This document shows positions 24,688 through 32,439 of a stretch of DNA of 64,000 nt, piece by piece. The translations under genes and the position numbers were made by a program. Under the pieces are notes generated by a model. It saw nothing but the letters and a program-made list of their open reading frames with translations, made no database searches and had not been told where the DNA came from. Source of the stretch: JALYXI01 sp963716685 (lineage in GTDB: Bacteria; Acidobacteriota; Terriglobia; Bryobacterales; Bryobacteraceae); assembly GCA_963716685.1 (NCBI GenBank), contig CAVQTR010000006.1:1054001-1118000 (forward strand), in the 5' to 3' direction. Position 1 is the first letter of the stretch, and every line of letters starts with the position of its first letter.

Positions 24688-26184
24688 TTGGCTAAACAAT
24701 TCCAGCTTAATCAGCAGGAGATGGCCATAACCGGCATGGAAGCGGCGCTGCCAGGCGCGATTTCCGCGGGTGCTTCGGAGCGCTGCGCGTCGCCGCTGCG
24801 CACCTCGGTCGCTCTGCTGCTGGCAGACGTGGCGGCCATCGTTCTTGCCCGCACCATTGCGCTGCTTCTCTGGCATCAAATTAATCCAACTGTAGGCCTG
24901 CAGCAGGATTTCGCCATCTGGCTGACGGCTGCGCTATTCCCGATAGCCTATGTATCCTTCGGCCTCTACGGCGCTCAGGGACTGACTGCCGTGGAGGAAC
25001 TTCGCCGCACGATTCTGGCCTCTTCGGCAGTCTCGGTGACGCTGACCACCACCAGCTTCCTATCCAAAGATCCCAGCGGTTATTCGCGCGGCCTTTTCGT
25101 GTCTTCTTATTTTTTGGTTTGTGTTTTCGTCCCGCTTTTCCGAGCTGGTTTGCGGTATTTCTGTGCGAATCAACCCTGGTGGGGCGTTCCGGTGCTGATT
25201 TTAGGTGCGGGAGAGACCGCTCGTCTGGTGATTCGCAGTCTGCGTTCGCAGCGCCACATTGCGTTCCGTCCGGTGGCGTGCCTGGACGATGACGAAGGCA
25301 AACGGGGCTACTGCGAAGGCGTGCCGATCGCGGGTCCGCTCAGCCGGGCCCCGGAGCTTGCCCGGCAGATGAGCATCCATACGCTGGTGATCGCGATGCC
25401 GAGTCTGAATCGCTCTGAGCTGATGCTGATGATCGAGCGCTGGGGCGCTACCTTCCGCCGCGTGATGGTGATTCCGAATCTGTTTGGCATCGCGACACTG
25501 TGGGTGGCGGCGCGCGAGATGGGCGGAGTGCTGGGATTGGAAGTCCGCCAGAACCTTCTGATGCCGGTGAACCGCGCGCTGAAACGGGGTCTGGATGTGG
25601 TGATGGCGCTGGTCTTTGGCGCGGCCGCGGTTCCGATTGTGATCGCGGCGGCGGTCTGGATCAAGGTAGTGAGCCCGGGGCCGGCGTTTTACCGTCAGGA
25701 ACGCGAGGGCGAGAATGGCGCGATCATCCGGATTTGCAAGCTGCGAACGATGTACTGCGGGGCGGACGATCTGCTGAATCGGCATCTGGAGCAAGTGCCG
25801 GAAGCCCGCGAAGAATGGAACGTGCATTTCAAGCTGAAGAACGACCCGCGGGTTTTGCCTGGCATTGGCGCTCTGCTGCGGCGAACCAGCCTGGATGAGC
25901 TGCCGCAGATTTGGAGCGTGCTGGTGGGGCAGATGAGCATGGTGGGTCCCAGGCCGTTTCCCAGCTATCATCTCAACCAGTTTGGAACGGAGTTCCGGGA
26001 ACTGCGCACGCGCGTTACGCCTGGATTAACCGGGCTGTGGCAGGTCTCTTCGCGCAGCGACGGGGATTTGAAGGTGCAGGAATCTTTAGACGTGTATTAC
26101 ATCCGCAACTGGTCGCTGTGGCTGGACCTTCATATTTTGGCGCGAACATTCGGCGCGGTCGTCTTACAAAAGGGCGCCTACTAG
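24688..26184 (+). CDS. Undecaprenyl-phosphate sugar-1-phosphate transferase (WbaP/WcaJ-like)
   Basis: A 498-residue polyisoprenyl-phosphate hexose-1-phosphate transferase that starts exopolysaccharide or O-antigen synthesis by loading a sugar phosphate onto undecaprenyl phosphate. The N-terminal half has four hydrophobic helices, then a CoA-binding-like Rossmann segment (PVLILGAGETARLVIRSL). The C-terminal catalytic domain shows KRGLDVVMALVFG, FYRQEREGENG, KLRTM and RTSLDELPQIW, then GPRPFP. The start is uncertain: TTG 24688 or ATG 24721, where an AGGAG lies directly against the codon. Confidence 0.9.
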   Translation: MAKQFQLNQQEMAITGMEAALPGAISAGASERCASPLRTSVALLLADVAAIVLARTIALLLWHQINPTVGLQQDFAIWLTAALFPIAYVSFGLYGAQGLTAVEELRRTILASSAVSVTLTTTSFLSKDPSGYSRGLFVSSYFLVCVFVPLFRAGLRYFCANQPWWGVPVLILGAGETARLVIRSLRSQRHIAFRPVACLDDDEGKRGYCEGVPIAGPLSRAPELARQMSIHTLVIAMPSLNRSELMLMIERWGATFRRVMVIPNLFGIATLWVAAREMGGVLGLEVRQNLLMPVNRALKRGLDVVMALVFGAAAVPIVIAAAVWIKVVSPGPAFYRQEREGENGAIIRICKLRTMYCGADDLLNRHLEQVPEAREEWNVHFKLKNDPRVLPGIGALLRRTSLDELPQIWSVLVGQMSMVGPRPFPSYHLNQFGTEFRELRTRVTPGLTGLWQVSSRSDGDLKVQESLDVYYIRNWSLWLDLHILARTFGAVVLQKGAY

Positions 26185-26207
26185 ACTGTGGGAGCCGGGG
26201 AGAGAAG

Positions 26208-26747
26208 ATGCGTAAAGTGTGGGCGACGGGTTTAGCGGGGGCAGCGCTGCTGGTGGCGGCGGGGAACGTTTACGATTTCCGGCTGAATACGATTGACGGC
26301 AGGCCGGAATCACTGGGGGCGTACAAGGGCAAGGTTCTGCTGCTGGTGAACGTGGCCAGCCAGTGCGGATACACGCCGCAGTATGCCGGGCTGGAGGCGT
26401 TGTACGAGGAATATAAGACCCGCGGCCTGGTGGTGGTTGGCGTGCCGGCGAATAACTTCGGCGGGCAGGAACCGGGCACGAACGAAGAGATCAAGACGTT
26501 CTGCACGCGCACATATCATGTAACCTTTCCGATGTTCGCCAAAGTTTCGGTGAAGGGAAGCGACGAAACAGAGCTTTATAAATATTTGACGAGCGGAGCG
26601 GCGAATCCCGCGCTGAAGGGCGACATTCAGTGGAATTTCACCAAATTTCTGGTGGACCGGGACGGCAGGGCGATCGCGCGCTTCGACTCGGCGGTGACGC
26701 CGGACTCGAGCGAGATCACGAAAGCTGTGGAAGCGGCATTGCGCTAG
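26208..26747 (+). CDS. Glutathione peroxidase family, exported
   Basis: A 179-residue thioredoxin-fold peroxidase. A short N-terminal hydrophobic stretch (VWATGLAGAALLVAAG) looks like a signal peptide, suggesting a periplasmic location. The catalytic motif NVASQCGYTPQY carries the peroxidatic Cys (non-selenium), and the Gln and Trp/Asn partners are seen in GQEPGTNEEIKTF and QWNFTKFLVD. It reduces peroxides, probably with thioredoxin-like donors. ATG 26208 is chosen for the signal peptide and the GGGGAGAGAAG upstream. Confidence 0.9.
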   Translation: MRKVWATGLAGAALLVAAGNVYDFRLNTIDGRPESLGAYKGKVLLLVNVASQCGYTPQYAGLEALYEEYKTRGLVVVGVPANNFGGQEPGTNEEIKTFCTRTYHVTFPMFAKVSVKGSDETELYKYLTSGAANPALKGDIQWNFTKFLVDRDGRAIARFDSAVTPDSSEITKAVEAALR

Positions 26748-26756
26748 AAGAGGTCC

Positions 26757-26774
26757 GGCGGCGGGGAAGCCGCC
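26757..26774 (+). terminator. GC stem-loop after the glutathione peroxidase gene
   Basis: GGCGGC and GCCGCC form a perfect 6-bp stem with a GGGGAA loop, 9 bp after the peroxidase stop and 33 bp before the stop of the convergent small gene. No U-tract follows, so it would be a weak or factor-assisted terminator at best. Confidence 0.35.
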
Positions 26775-26806
26775 AGCACCAAAATCAAGCTGCTGCAGAT
26801 TGGAAG

Positions 26807-27034
26807 TTAACTATTGGCCCGCTGCGCGTTGCGGCGCGCGGCCCAATATTGTTTCATTCGAGCGGAGACAATCTGGCGTTCTTCGGGAGCCATATTCTTG
26901 CGACCGCGCCGCTCGGTCTTAACAGTTTCGATTGCGGGAGCTTCGACATTTACCAAACGTTCCAGCGTAAGGATGGTAGTGTCCAGGATCGCTCTGCGTT
27001 GCTTAAGAATTTCTAGAGCCTGATTGTAGTCCAT
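26807..27034 (-). CDS. Small hypothetical protein with basic, possibly DNA-binding tail
   Basis: A 75-residue protein. The first 30 residues look like an amphipathic helix (NQALEILKQRRAILDTTI), followed by the basic segment RRGRKNMAPEER and a predicted second helix ending YWAARRNAQR. The R-G-R-K stretch and basic helix resemble short sequences that often bind nucleic acid, but no family can be named. An extended -10 promoter and an 18-bp palindrome lie just upstream, consistent with a self-regulated gene. Confidence 0.6.
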   Translation of the reverse strand: MDYNQALEILKQRRAILDTTILTLERLVNVEAPAIETVKTERRGRKNMAPEERQIVSARMKQYWAARRNAQRANS

Positions 27035-27057
27035 AGCACTATCGGTATCAGTATATA

Positions 27058-27075
27058 TCGGATAAATTTACCCGA
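27058..27075. promoter_or_regulatory. 18-bp palindromic operator candidate
   Basis: TCGGATAAATTTACCCGA is symmetric at 8 of 9 half-site positions. It sits immediately downstream of the minus-strand -10 box and about 24 bp before the start codon of the small basic protein, where a bound repressor would block transcription. The surrounding sequence is AT-rich compared with the rest of the window. Confidence 0.45.
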
Positions 27076-27083
27076 TTATAGCA
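27075..27083 (-). promoter_or_regulatory. Extended -10 promoter for the small basic protein
   Basis: On the minus strand the sequence reads TGCTATAAT, a perfect extended -10 element (TGnTATAAT), about 40 bp upstream of the start codon at 27034. No good -35 box is seen at 17 bp, as is usual for extended -10 promoters. Confidence 0.5.
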
Positions 27084-27202
27084 TTTCAATTTCATCAGCA
27101 TCCCCAATGCAGGGCCATTGAATGCCGGACGAAATTGTGGCCGTTCAGTTGCTCTGTGAGATCGGTGACAATTCCCTGAATCGGGGGCGCAGGAGGAGCG
27201 TG

Positions 27203-27373
27203 ATGTCATTCGGAATTTACGTTGCTGGGTATATTGTGGTGATCATTGGGCTGGCATACGGAGCGTATCTGGCGCACATTCCGAACCAATGGATTGGGGT
27301 AGGCATCATCGTTCTAGTAGGCATCGGTATCCTGAAAGCGGTAACCCATACACGGCAGAAGGACCCAAACTAA
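27203..27373 (+). CDS. Small two-helix membrane protein, hypothetical
   Basis: A 56-residue protein with two hydrophobic segments (YVAGYIVVIIGLAYGAYLA and WIGVGIIVLVGIGIL) joined by a short HIPNQ loop and a basic tail. ATG 27203 is chosen because CAGGAGGAGCG stands 7-12 bases upstream; an in-frame ATG at 27122 would add 27 unlikely residues. It ends 41 bp before infC. Function unknown. Confidence 0.65.
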   Translation: MSFGIYVAGYIVVIIGLAYGAYLAHIPNQWIGVGIIVLVGIGILKAVTHTRQKDPN

Positions 27374-27414
27374 GCTAGACTCAAGTCTACAGGATCGAAA
27401 ACGCTAAACAACGA

Positions 27415-27966
27415 ATGATTCCAGGCAGAAATTTTCCACCTCGCCGCACGAACCGACGAGAGAACGTAAACGAGTCGATTCGGGCAAGAGAAGTTCGGGC
27501 GATTTTCCCAGACGGAACTGCCGAAGTTATGCCCACAGCCGCCGCGCTGCGCAAGGCGCAGGATCTGGGCCTCGATCTGGTGGTGGTCTCTCCCACCGCG
27601 GTTCCTCCGGTAGCCAAGGCAATCGACTACGGCCATTACCAATACGATCAAAAGAAAAAGCAGCACGAGGCCAAGAAAAAGCAACACGTGGTTCAGGTAA
27701 AGGAGCTGAAGTTCCGGCCGAACACCGACGACCACGACTACGATTTTAAGAAAAATCATGCGATTCGATTCCTGCAGGAAGGCAACCGCGTGAAGGCAGT
27801 GGTGCAGTTCCGTGGCCGCGAAATTGCTCACACCGATCTGGGTAAAAAGCTGTTGACGCGATTCGCCGAAGATCTGGCTACGTTCGGCACTGTGGAGGCG
27901 ATGCCCCGCATGGAGGGCAGGAACGCGCACATCCTGATCAGCCCTACCAAGAGTGGCAAGACGTAG
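27415..27966 (+). CDS. infC: Translation initiation factor IF-3
   Basis: A 183-residue IF-3, which binds the 30S subunit, discriminates initiator tRNA and prevents premature subunit joining. The N-terminal domain begins NESIRAREVRAIFPDG; the C-terminal domain includes VKELKFRPNTDDHDYDFK and VVQFRGREIAHTDLG, then MEGRNAHILISP. The start is ATG, not the rare AUU used for autoregulation in enterobacteria. The usual rpmI and rplT partners do not follow; instead a minus-strand operon converges, so infC is detached from its common operon here. Confidence 0.95.
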   Translation: MIPGRNFPPRRTNRRENVNESIRAREVRAIFPDGTAEVMPTAAALRKAQDLGLDLVVVSPTAVPPVAKAIDYGHYQYDQKKKQHEAKKKQHVVQVKELKFRPNTDDHDYDFKKNHAIRFLQEGNRVKAVVQFRGREIAHTDLGKKLLTRFAEDLATFGTVEAMPRMEGRNAHILISPTKSGKT

Positions 27967-27985
27967 AGCCGCAGGTTGACTCTGG

Positions 27986-28105
27986 TTAGCGCAGAGGTAA
28001 AGCTACCGGAAAACGCCGGGGAGTGCCAGGCCCGCCCGGAAAAGAGAGGGCGGCGACCACAATGAGAAGCAGTGCCGCGATCAGCAGCAGATCTGAAGGA
28101 TCCAT
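27986..28105 (-). CDS. Possible 39-residue single-helix membrane peptide
   Basis: An open frame from ATG (28105) to TAA (27986) encodes one hydrophobic helix (LLLIAALLLIVVAALSF) followed by a short Gly/Pro/Arg tail. It fills the gap between infC and the ATP-grasp-like gene and is on the same strand as, and 16 bp after, the latter. There is no Shine-Dalgarno sequence, so coding status is uncertain. Confidence 0.3.
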   Translation of the reverse strand: MDPSDLLLIAALLLIVVAALSFPGGPGTPRRFPVALPLR

Positions 28106-28121
28106 AACAGAGTTGGAATTG

Positions 28122-29315
28122 TCAGAATAACACAGGGCTGAAGCCCGCGGACGCTCCCACCCATTCCAAATCGCGGTTGTGGTCTACCCCCATCATTTTT
28201 CCTCTGCCTAATCTCACAATCGTGGTGACGGGAAGGAGACGATCCGTCCAAATGTACATAATGCGGATCTCGGCGTTGGTCATGCCAAAAGGCGTTTGGA
28301 TGACGGGCTCGAAGGCGACCCGCTCCTGGAGCAGGTACTCGTGCCGCCGGTCGACGGGAACGGCCTCCAGATCGGCGCGCGAGGGACCGACGTTCACACC
28401 CAGTCCGGCGAAGGAAAACAGCGGCTTGAGAACATAATTTTCGGGGTCGGGAGGAAGCGCCTCGACACGATCGAAAAACTGCGATTTAGGGACAAAAGGG
28501 TGCCGCAGCCACGGCAGCGAGAATTTGCTGATGCGGAAAAACCAGTTCGGATGGCCGGCCCACTCCACCTGTAAATCGTCACGAAAATCGAAATCGAGCG
28601 GTATTTGTTTGCGGATTAATTCGTCGGCGATAGCGCGATTATAGACGCGGTGGATCGGGATGACGCGGCCCTGCGATTCATAGAAAAGCCGATTGCCTTC
28701 CTTACGGACATCGGTTACGTCGACGGTGCGCACCCCGCACATGCGTTCGGTGAGGATGAAATCTGCCAAAGTCTTCTGCTGCCAAGGATCGATTTCCAGA
28801 AGGACGACGTTCTCAGGATCGTGTCCGCCAAGCAGCGCCCGCCTCAGAATTGTCTGATAAGAGCCGGGGCGCAGGTCACCCAGGAGGCTGTGCAGATCGT
28901 CCGGGAGCCCATAGACGTCGGCGTAGGTGCGAGCCAGTTCCAGCTGGTAGGCGTAGAGGGACGGGAAGCCCTGAATTTCCACCAGTCGCGGCTCCAGCTC
29001 GCCGGCAGGGTTGCGGATCAAGCCGAAATCCGCCTGAACGAACAGAGGCTCGGGATCAGTTGCGGGGACGCGAAACACGGGAGGAATAGATTCATCGGCA
29101 GCCGCGAGATATTCGGGATTGGCCAGTAACTCCGCGACCATCTGTGCGCCGGCATCCGCCATCTGGGCCAGCAGGCCCGAAGGAAAAAAGCAGGGCGTCT
29201 CGCAGTTCCGGAACTTTACCTCAGTGCCGCAGCGCTGGTACAGTTCCGCGAGGAACTTTTGGTAAAGGGCCGGCCGGTAATTGGCGTTGAATCGGGCGCG
29301 CAGCTCCGGGATCAT
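28122..29315 (-). CDS. ATP-grasp-like protein (hypothetical amide ligase)
   Basis: A 397-residue protein without signal peptide. The C-terminal part resembles an ATP-grasp nucleotide site: NYVLKPLFSFAGLGVNV near 298-314 (Lys plus glycine-rich loop), EYLLQERV near 334, and AEIRIMYIW then GVDHNRDLEW toward the end. The N-terminal half contains LVEIQGFPSLYAYQLEL, like the metal-binding strand of some permuted ATP-grasp enzymes. If active it would join a carboxylate to an amine with ATP. Start overlaps the M29-like gene by 4 bp (ATGA), showing translational coupling. Alternatively it is a degenerate, non-catalytic relative. Confidence 0.65.
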   Translation of the reverse strand: MIPELRARFNANYRPALYQKFLAELYQRCGTEVKFRNCETPCFFPSGLLAQMADAGAQMVAELLANPEYLAAADESIPPVFRVPATDPEPLFVQADFGLIRNPAGELEPRLVEIQGFPSLYAYQLELARTYADVYGLPDDLHSLLGDLRPGSYQTILRRALLGGHDPENVVLLEIDPWQQKTLADFILTERMCGVRTVDVTDVRKEGNRLFYESQGRVIPIHRVYNRAIADELIRKQIPLDFDFRDDLQVEWAGHPNWFFRISKFSLPWLRHPFVPKSQFFDRVEALPPDPENYVLKPLFSFAGLGVNVGPSRADLEAVPVDRRHEYLLQERVAFEPVIQTPFGMTNAEIRIMYIWTDRLLPVTTIVRLGRGKMMGVDHNRDLEWVGASAGFSPVLF

Positions 29316-30349
29316 TCCAGACGGAAGCGACCGTTTTCCATGATGGGCCGGCCATCCACCCAGATGTTGAAATTGCGTCCGACGACGTCGATATGCGTGA
29401 TGGAGAACCAGTCGGCGCCGGTGTGGGCGCCGTACGGATTGCCGAACGCAATGTGAATGCCTGGGATTTTCTCGTCCTGCAGGATATTGCCGATTACATC
29501 CTGAAGCGCGATGTTGGTGCCGATGGCGAACTCGCCGACACGATCGCTGTTTTCGTCGGTGTGGGTGTAATTCCAGAACTCGCTTTCGAGAGTTTTGTTG
29601 GTGCTGTGCGCTTCCGTGAGGCGGTTTCCCTTGATGTGGATTGTAAGAGGCTCATCGCGCAGGGCGCCGTATTTCGCGCAGAGGTAATCACCCACCACGC
29701 CGTCAATCACAAACACGCCGTTCACTTCCCCGGGCGTGGTGAAGGTCTCGCCGCCGGGCAGATTGCCCCACTTTTTCGTGCTGATGATGCCGCTGGTCTT
29801 GATCCACCGGTAATCCGGATTCATGAGAGCGGAGATCTCGGTGCCGGCGGCCGTGGTGGCGCGGATCTCGCGGGCCGCGCTCGCGATTTCCCAGACTTTC
29901 TGGCTGATGCGATCGACTTCGAGAAAATCAGCGCGCATGCCCTGCATCATAATCTGCGGGGTGATGTTGACCATATGGGCGTGGCGGATGTGGCGCCGGT
30001 TCACGACGTCCGTCATCTGCATGCGCGTCCTCAGCTCATTCTGCTGAGCCTGCACCGCGAAGATGCTGACCTGGCTCGACTCCATATCGTGCAGCACTTC
30101 GGCCGGCATGTCGACGAGAGGGCGAGGAGCGTAATCCTCCAACACAAATGCGTTATAGTTCAGTTCCGCGCGATCGAGTTCGCGAATGATCGCGGCCGCG
30201 ATGCCGGCTGTCGCTTCATCCGTGATGATGGTGGTTTTTTCGCTGGGCTGAATGCGCAGGCACACATGGACCGCGTTGTAAGCGCCTGGCGAAAGCTCCG
30301 GGTCGAAAGCCAGTTCATTGAGCGGCTGCTGCAGGGTTTCGGATTTCAT
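29312..30349 (-). CDS. M29-like aminopeptidase (thermophilic aminopeptidase family)
   Basis: A 345-residue protein resembling the M29 metallo-aminopeptidases. Typical features are AAREIRATTAAGTEIS (residues ~167-182), GNLPGGETFTTP near 223 and the C-terminal metal-binding stretch IHIAFGNPYGAHTGA, then ITHIDVV. Normal family length is about 360-410, so it is slightly short. M29 enzymes are cytoplasmic dimers removing N-terminal residues from peptides. Overlaps of 4 bp on both sides tie it to the ATP-grasp-like and carboxylate-amine ligase genes, suggesting it trims the product of the ligases. Confidence 0.75.
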   Translation of the reverse strand: MKSETLQQPLNELAFDPELSPGAYNAVHVCLRIQPSEKTTIITDEATAGIAAAIIRELDRAELNYNAFVLEDYAPRPLVDMPAEVLHDMESSQVSIFAVQAQQNELRTRMQMTDVVNRRHIRHAHMVNITPQIMMQGMRADFLEVDRISQKVWEIASAAREIRATTAAGTEISALMNPDYRWIKTSGIISTKKWGNLPGGETFTTPGEVNGVFVIDGVVGDYLCAKYGALRDEPLTIHIKGNRLTEAHSTNKTLESEFWNYTHTDENSDRVGEFAIGTNIALQDVIGNILQDEKIPGIHIAFGNPYGAHTGADWFSITHIDVVGRNFNIWVDGRPIMENGRFRLE

Positions 30350-31479
30350 GATGCGTATTTCGAAGCGGCTCCCAGCGTGATGCCGGTCTCGGTTTCCTGA
30401 ACGATGTAGTCTACGACGGCTTTCAGGTCACCCGTTTGCCGGTAGACGCGCAGCTGGCGGTCGGCACCCGACCCCTGTTCAAGCATGGTGTGAATGTACT
30501 TGAGCTCGGCGCGCGAGCCCAGTTCGTCCACGACATCGTCGACGAAGTCCAGATACTCGAGCATCAGCTCACGGAGGGGCACTTCCGTTTTCTTGCCGAA
30601 ATCGATCAGCTTTCCGTCGAGCCCGTAGCGCAGCGCGCGCCATTTGTTTTCCATGATCAGGACGCGGCGATAAAGGCGGAAGCCTTGGTTCGAGGCATGC
30701 AGTTTGTAGAGTTTCGCGATGGTGGCCTGAATGAGTGCGGCAATGGCGAGGGTCTCGTCAAGGCGCATGGGGACGTCGCAGATGCGGAACTCGAGCGTCG
30801 GGAAGTGCGGATGGGGCCGGATGTCCCACCAGATCTTCTTGGCATTGTCGATGCAGTTGGTCTGAACCAGCAGATTGACGAAGCTCTCGTATTCACCCCA
30901 GCTGGGGAAATAATCCGGGATGTTGGTGCGCGGGAACTTGTCGAACACTTTGCACCGATACGATTTCAGGCCGGTGTCCATGCCCAGCCAAAACGGGGAG
31001 TTAGTGGAAAGCGCCAGGATGTGCGGCAGGAAATAGCGCGCCGCGTTCATTAACTGGATCGCCACTTCGCGATCTTCGACGCCCACGTGCACATGGAGAC
31101 CGAAGATCAGGTTGGCGCGCGCGACCATTTTCAGGTCTTCGACGATGGTGTGGTAGCGTTCGTCGGGATAGATCTCCTGATTGCGCCAGTCGGAGAAGGG
31201 GTGGGTTCCGGCGGCGGCGAGGCGGAGACCATGATCGTGCGCCAGACGGATGATGCCGCTGCGCACCTCGGTGACGTCCTGTCGCGCTTCCGAGATATCC
31301 CGGCACACATGCGTCCCAACTTCAATGACGCACTGGTGCATTTCCGCTTTGACCCGTTCGTGGAGCAGCAGTTTGCCCTTTTCCACCATTTCCGCGCTGA
31401 TGTGACTTCGCAGATCGCGCGTGACCGGATCAACTACCTGATATTCCTCTTCGATCCCAATTGTAAAGGTCGGCTTCAT
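30346..31479 (-). CDS. YbdK/GCS2-type carboxylate-amine ligase
   Basis: A 377-residue ligase of the glutamate-cysteine ligase type 2 family, which uses ATP to join the carboxylate of glutamate or another acid to an amine. Family motifs are IGIEEEYQVVDP near 7-18 (metal ligands), HQCVIEVGTHVC near 48, GLHVHVGVED near 127-136 and RPHPHFPTLEFRICD near 222. Length is normal for YbdK proteins. It begins 1 bp after the stop of the RimK-like ATP-grasp gene and overlaps the M29-like gene by 4 bp. Specificity is open: it need not make gamma-glutamylcysteine. Confidence 0.88.
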   Translation of the reverse strand: MKPTFTIGIEEEYQVVDPVTRDLRSHISAEMVEKGKLLLHERVKAEMHQCVIEVGTHVCRDISEARQDVTEVRSGIIRLAHDHGLRLAAAGTHPFSDWRNQEIYPDERYHTIVEDLKMVARANLIFGLHVHVGVEDREVAIQLMNAARYFLPHILALSTNSPFWLGMDTGLKSYRCKVFDKFPRTNIPDYFPSWGEYESFVNLLVQTNCIDNAKKIWWDIRPHPHFPTLEFRICDVPMRLDETLAIAALIQATIAKLYKLHASNQGFRLYRRVLIMENKWRALRYGLDGKLIDFGKKTEVPLRELMLEYLDFVDDVVDELGSRAELKYIHTMLEQGSGADRQLRVYRQTGDLKAVVDYIVQETETGITLGAASKYAS

Positions 31480-31480
31480 T

Positions 31481-32413
31481 TCAGCCTTTCAGGAAAGCGG
31501 ACCAGCGCAGTTCCTTTGCCGGATTTTCGTCGCTGAGAGCCTTTCCAATCGTCATGTTGGCTACTGCATCCACAATCCACTCAAAGTTCTGCGGTCCCAC
31601 GGAGTTGTAATCGGCATCCGGCGCGGGGTTCAGAAAGTCGATCGCATACGGGATGCCGTCCTGCACGGCGAATTCCACGGTATTCAGGTCGTAACCGAGA
31701 GCCTGGCACAGCGTGAGCGCATCCCGGACGACGCGGTCGTACATCTGGCCTTCGATCGGCGGCGCATCTTTGACGTAGCGCTCCGCGTGGGGACGCCGGG
31801 GATCGTACTGCATCACGTGCACTTTCTTCTGATCCACAACGTAGCAGCGGAAGTAATCGGTGAATTCGACGCTGGTCTGGAGCGTCATGCAGAGATCGCC
31901 GGTGTCATTGTACGCGGTGAAGAATTCGTCCGGGGAATGAACCTTATAGACGCTCTTCCAGCCGCCGCCGCTGAACGGTTTCAGGAACGCGGGGAAGCCG
32001 ATATACGCAAAAATTTCATCCCAGTTCAGCGGGTAGATGAGATTGCGCATCGACAGATCGGTGGTGCCGGGCGGATGTGAGTGATGCGGCAGCACGACCG
32101 TTTTGGGAACGGCCACGCCGATTTTAGAAGCGAGGGCATAGTTGAAGAACTTATCGTCGGCGCCCCACCAGAACGGGTTATTGACGACGATCGAGCCCCG
32201 CAGCACGCAGTTCTTCAGATAAGCGCGATAGAACGGAATATCGTGCGAGATGCGGTCGACGATGACCCGGTACTCGGCGGGGCCGTCCATCTTTACTCCG
32301 CCGATGTGGATGTGCTCGGCTGACACTCCCTCCACCTTCATGGAGTTGATGCGGTCCACCAAGGCGCCGGGAAACGAATTCTCCATCCCGTAGATGATTC
32401 CTATTTTGTGCAT
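31481..32413 (-). CDS. RimK-like ATP-grasp ligase
   Basis: A 310-residue protein starting MHKIGIIYGMENSFP. The ATP-grasp core is visible as FPAFLKPFSGGGWKSVYKV near 165-183 (Lys and glycine-rich loop), LQTSVEFTDYFRCYVV, and the metal-binding end NTVEFAVQDG then AIDFLNPAPDAD. Preceding DKFFNYALASKIGVAVPKT is the usual linker. Such enzymes form amide bonds through acyl-phosphates. The start is placed at 32413, since the 21 in-frame residues before it lie in the spacer and are unlike the family. It is flanked by the esterase (26 bp upstream) and GCS2 ligase (1 bp downstream). Confidence 0.82.
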   Translation of the reverse strand: MHKIGIIYGMENSFPGALVDRINSMKVEGVSAEHIHIGGVKMDGPAEYRVIVDRISHDIPFYRAYLKNCVLRGSIVVNNPFWWGADDKFFNYALASKIGVAVPKTVVLPHHSHPPGTTDLSMRNLIYPLNWDEIFAYIGFPAFLKPFSGGGWKSVYKVHSPDEFFTAYNDTGDLCMTLQTSVEFTDYFRCYVVDQKKVHVMQYDPRRPHAERYVKDAPPIEGQMYDRVVRDALTLCQALGYDLNTVEFAVQDGIPYAIDFLNPAPDADYNSVGPQNFEWIVDAVANMTIGKALSDENPAKELRWSAFLKG

Positions 32414-32439
32414 AAGGGCAGAGTACGCCCCATCGTAGC

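Noticed and set aside
30346..31479. Glutathione biosynthesis (gshA/gshB pair with the ATP-grasp gene)
   Set aside because: The GCS2 family is only weakly linked to gamma-glutamylcysteine synthesis, and the ATP-grasp neighbour does not look like GshB; the peptidase and esterase partners suggest another product.
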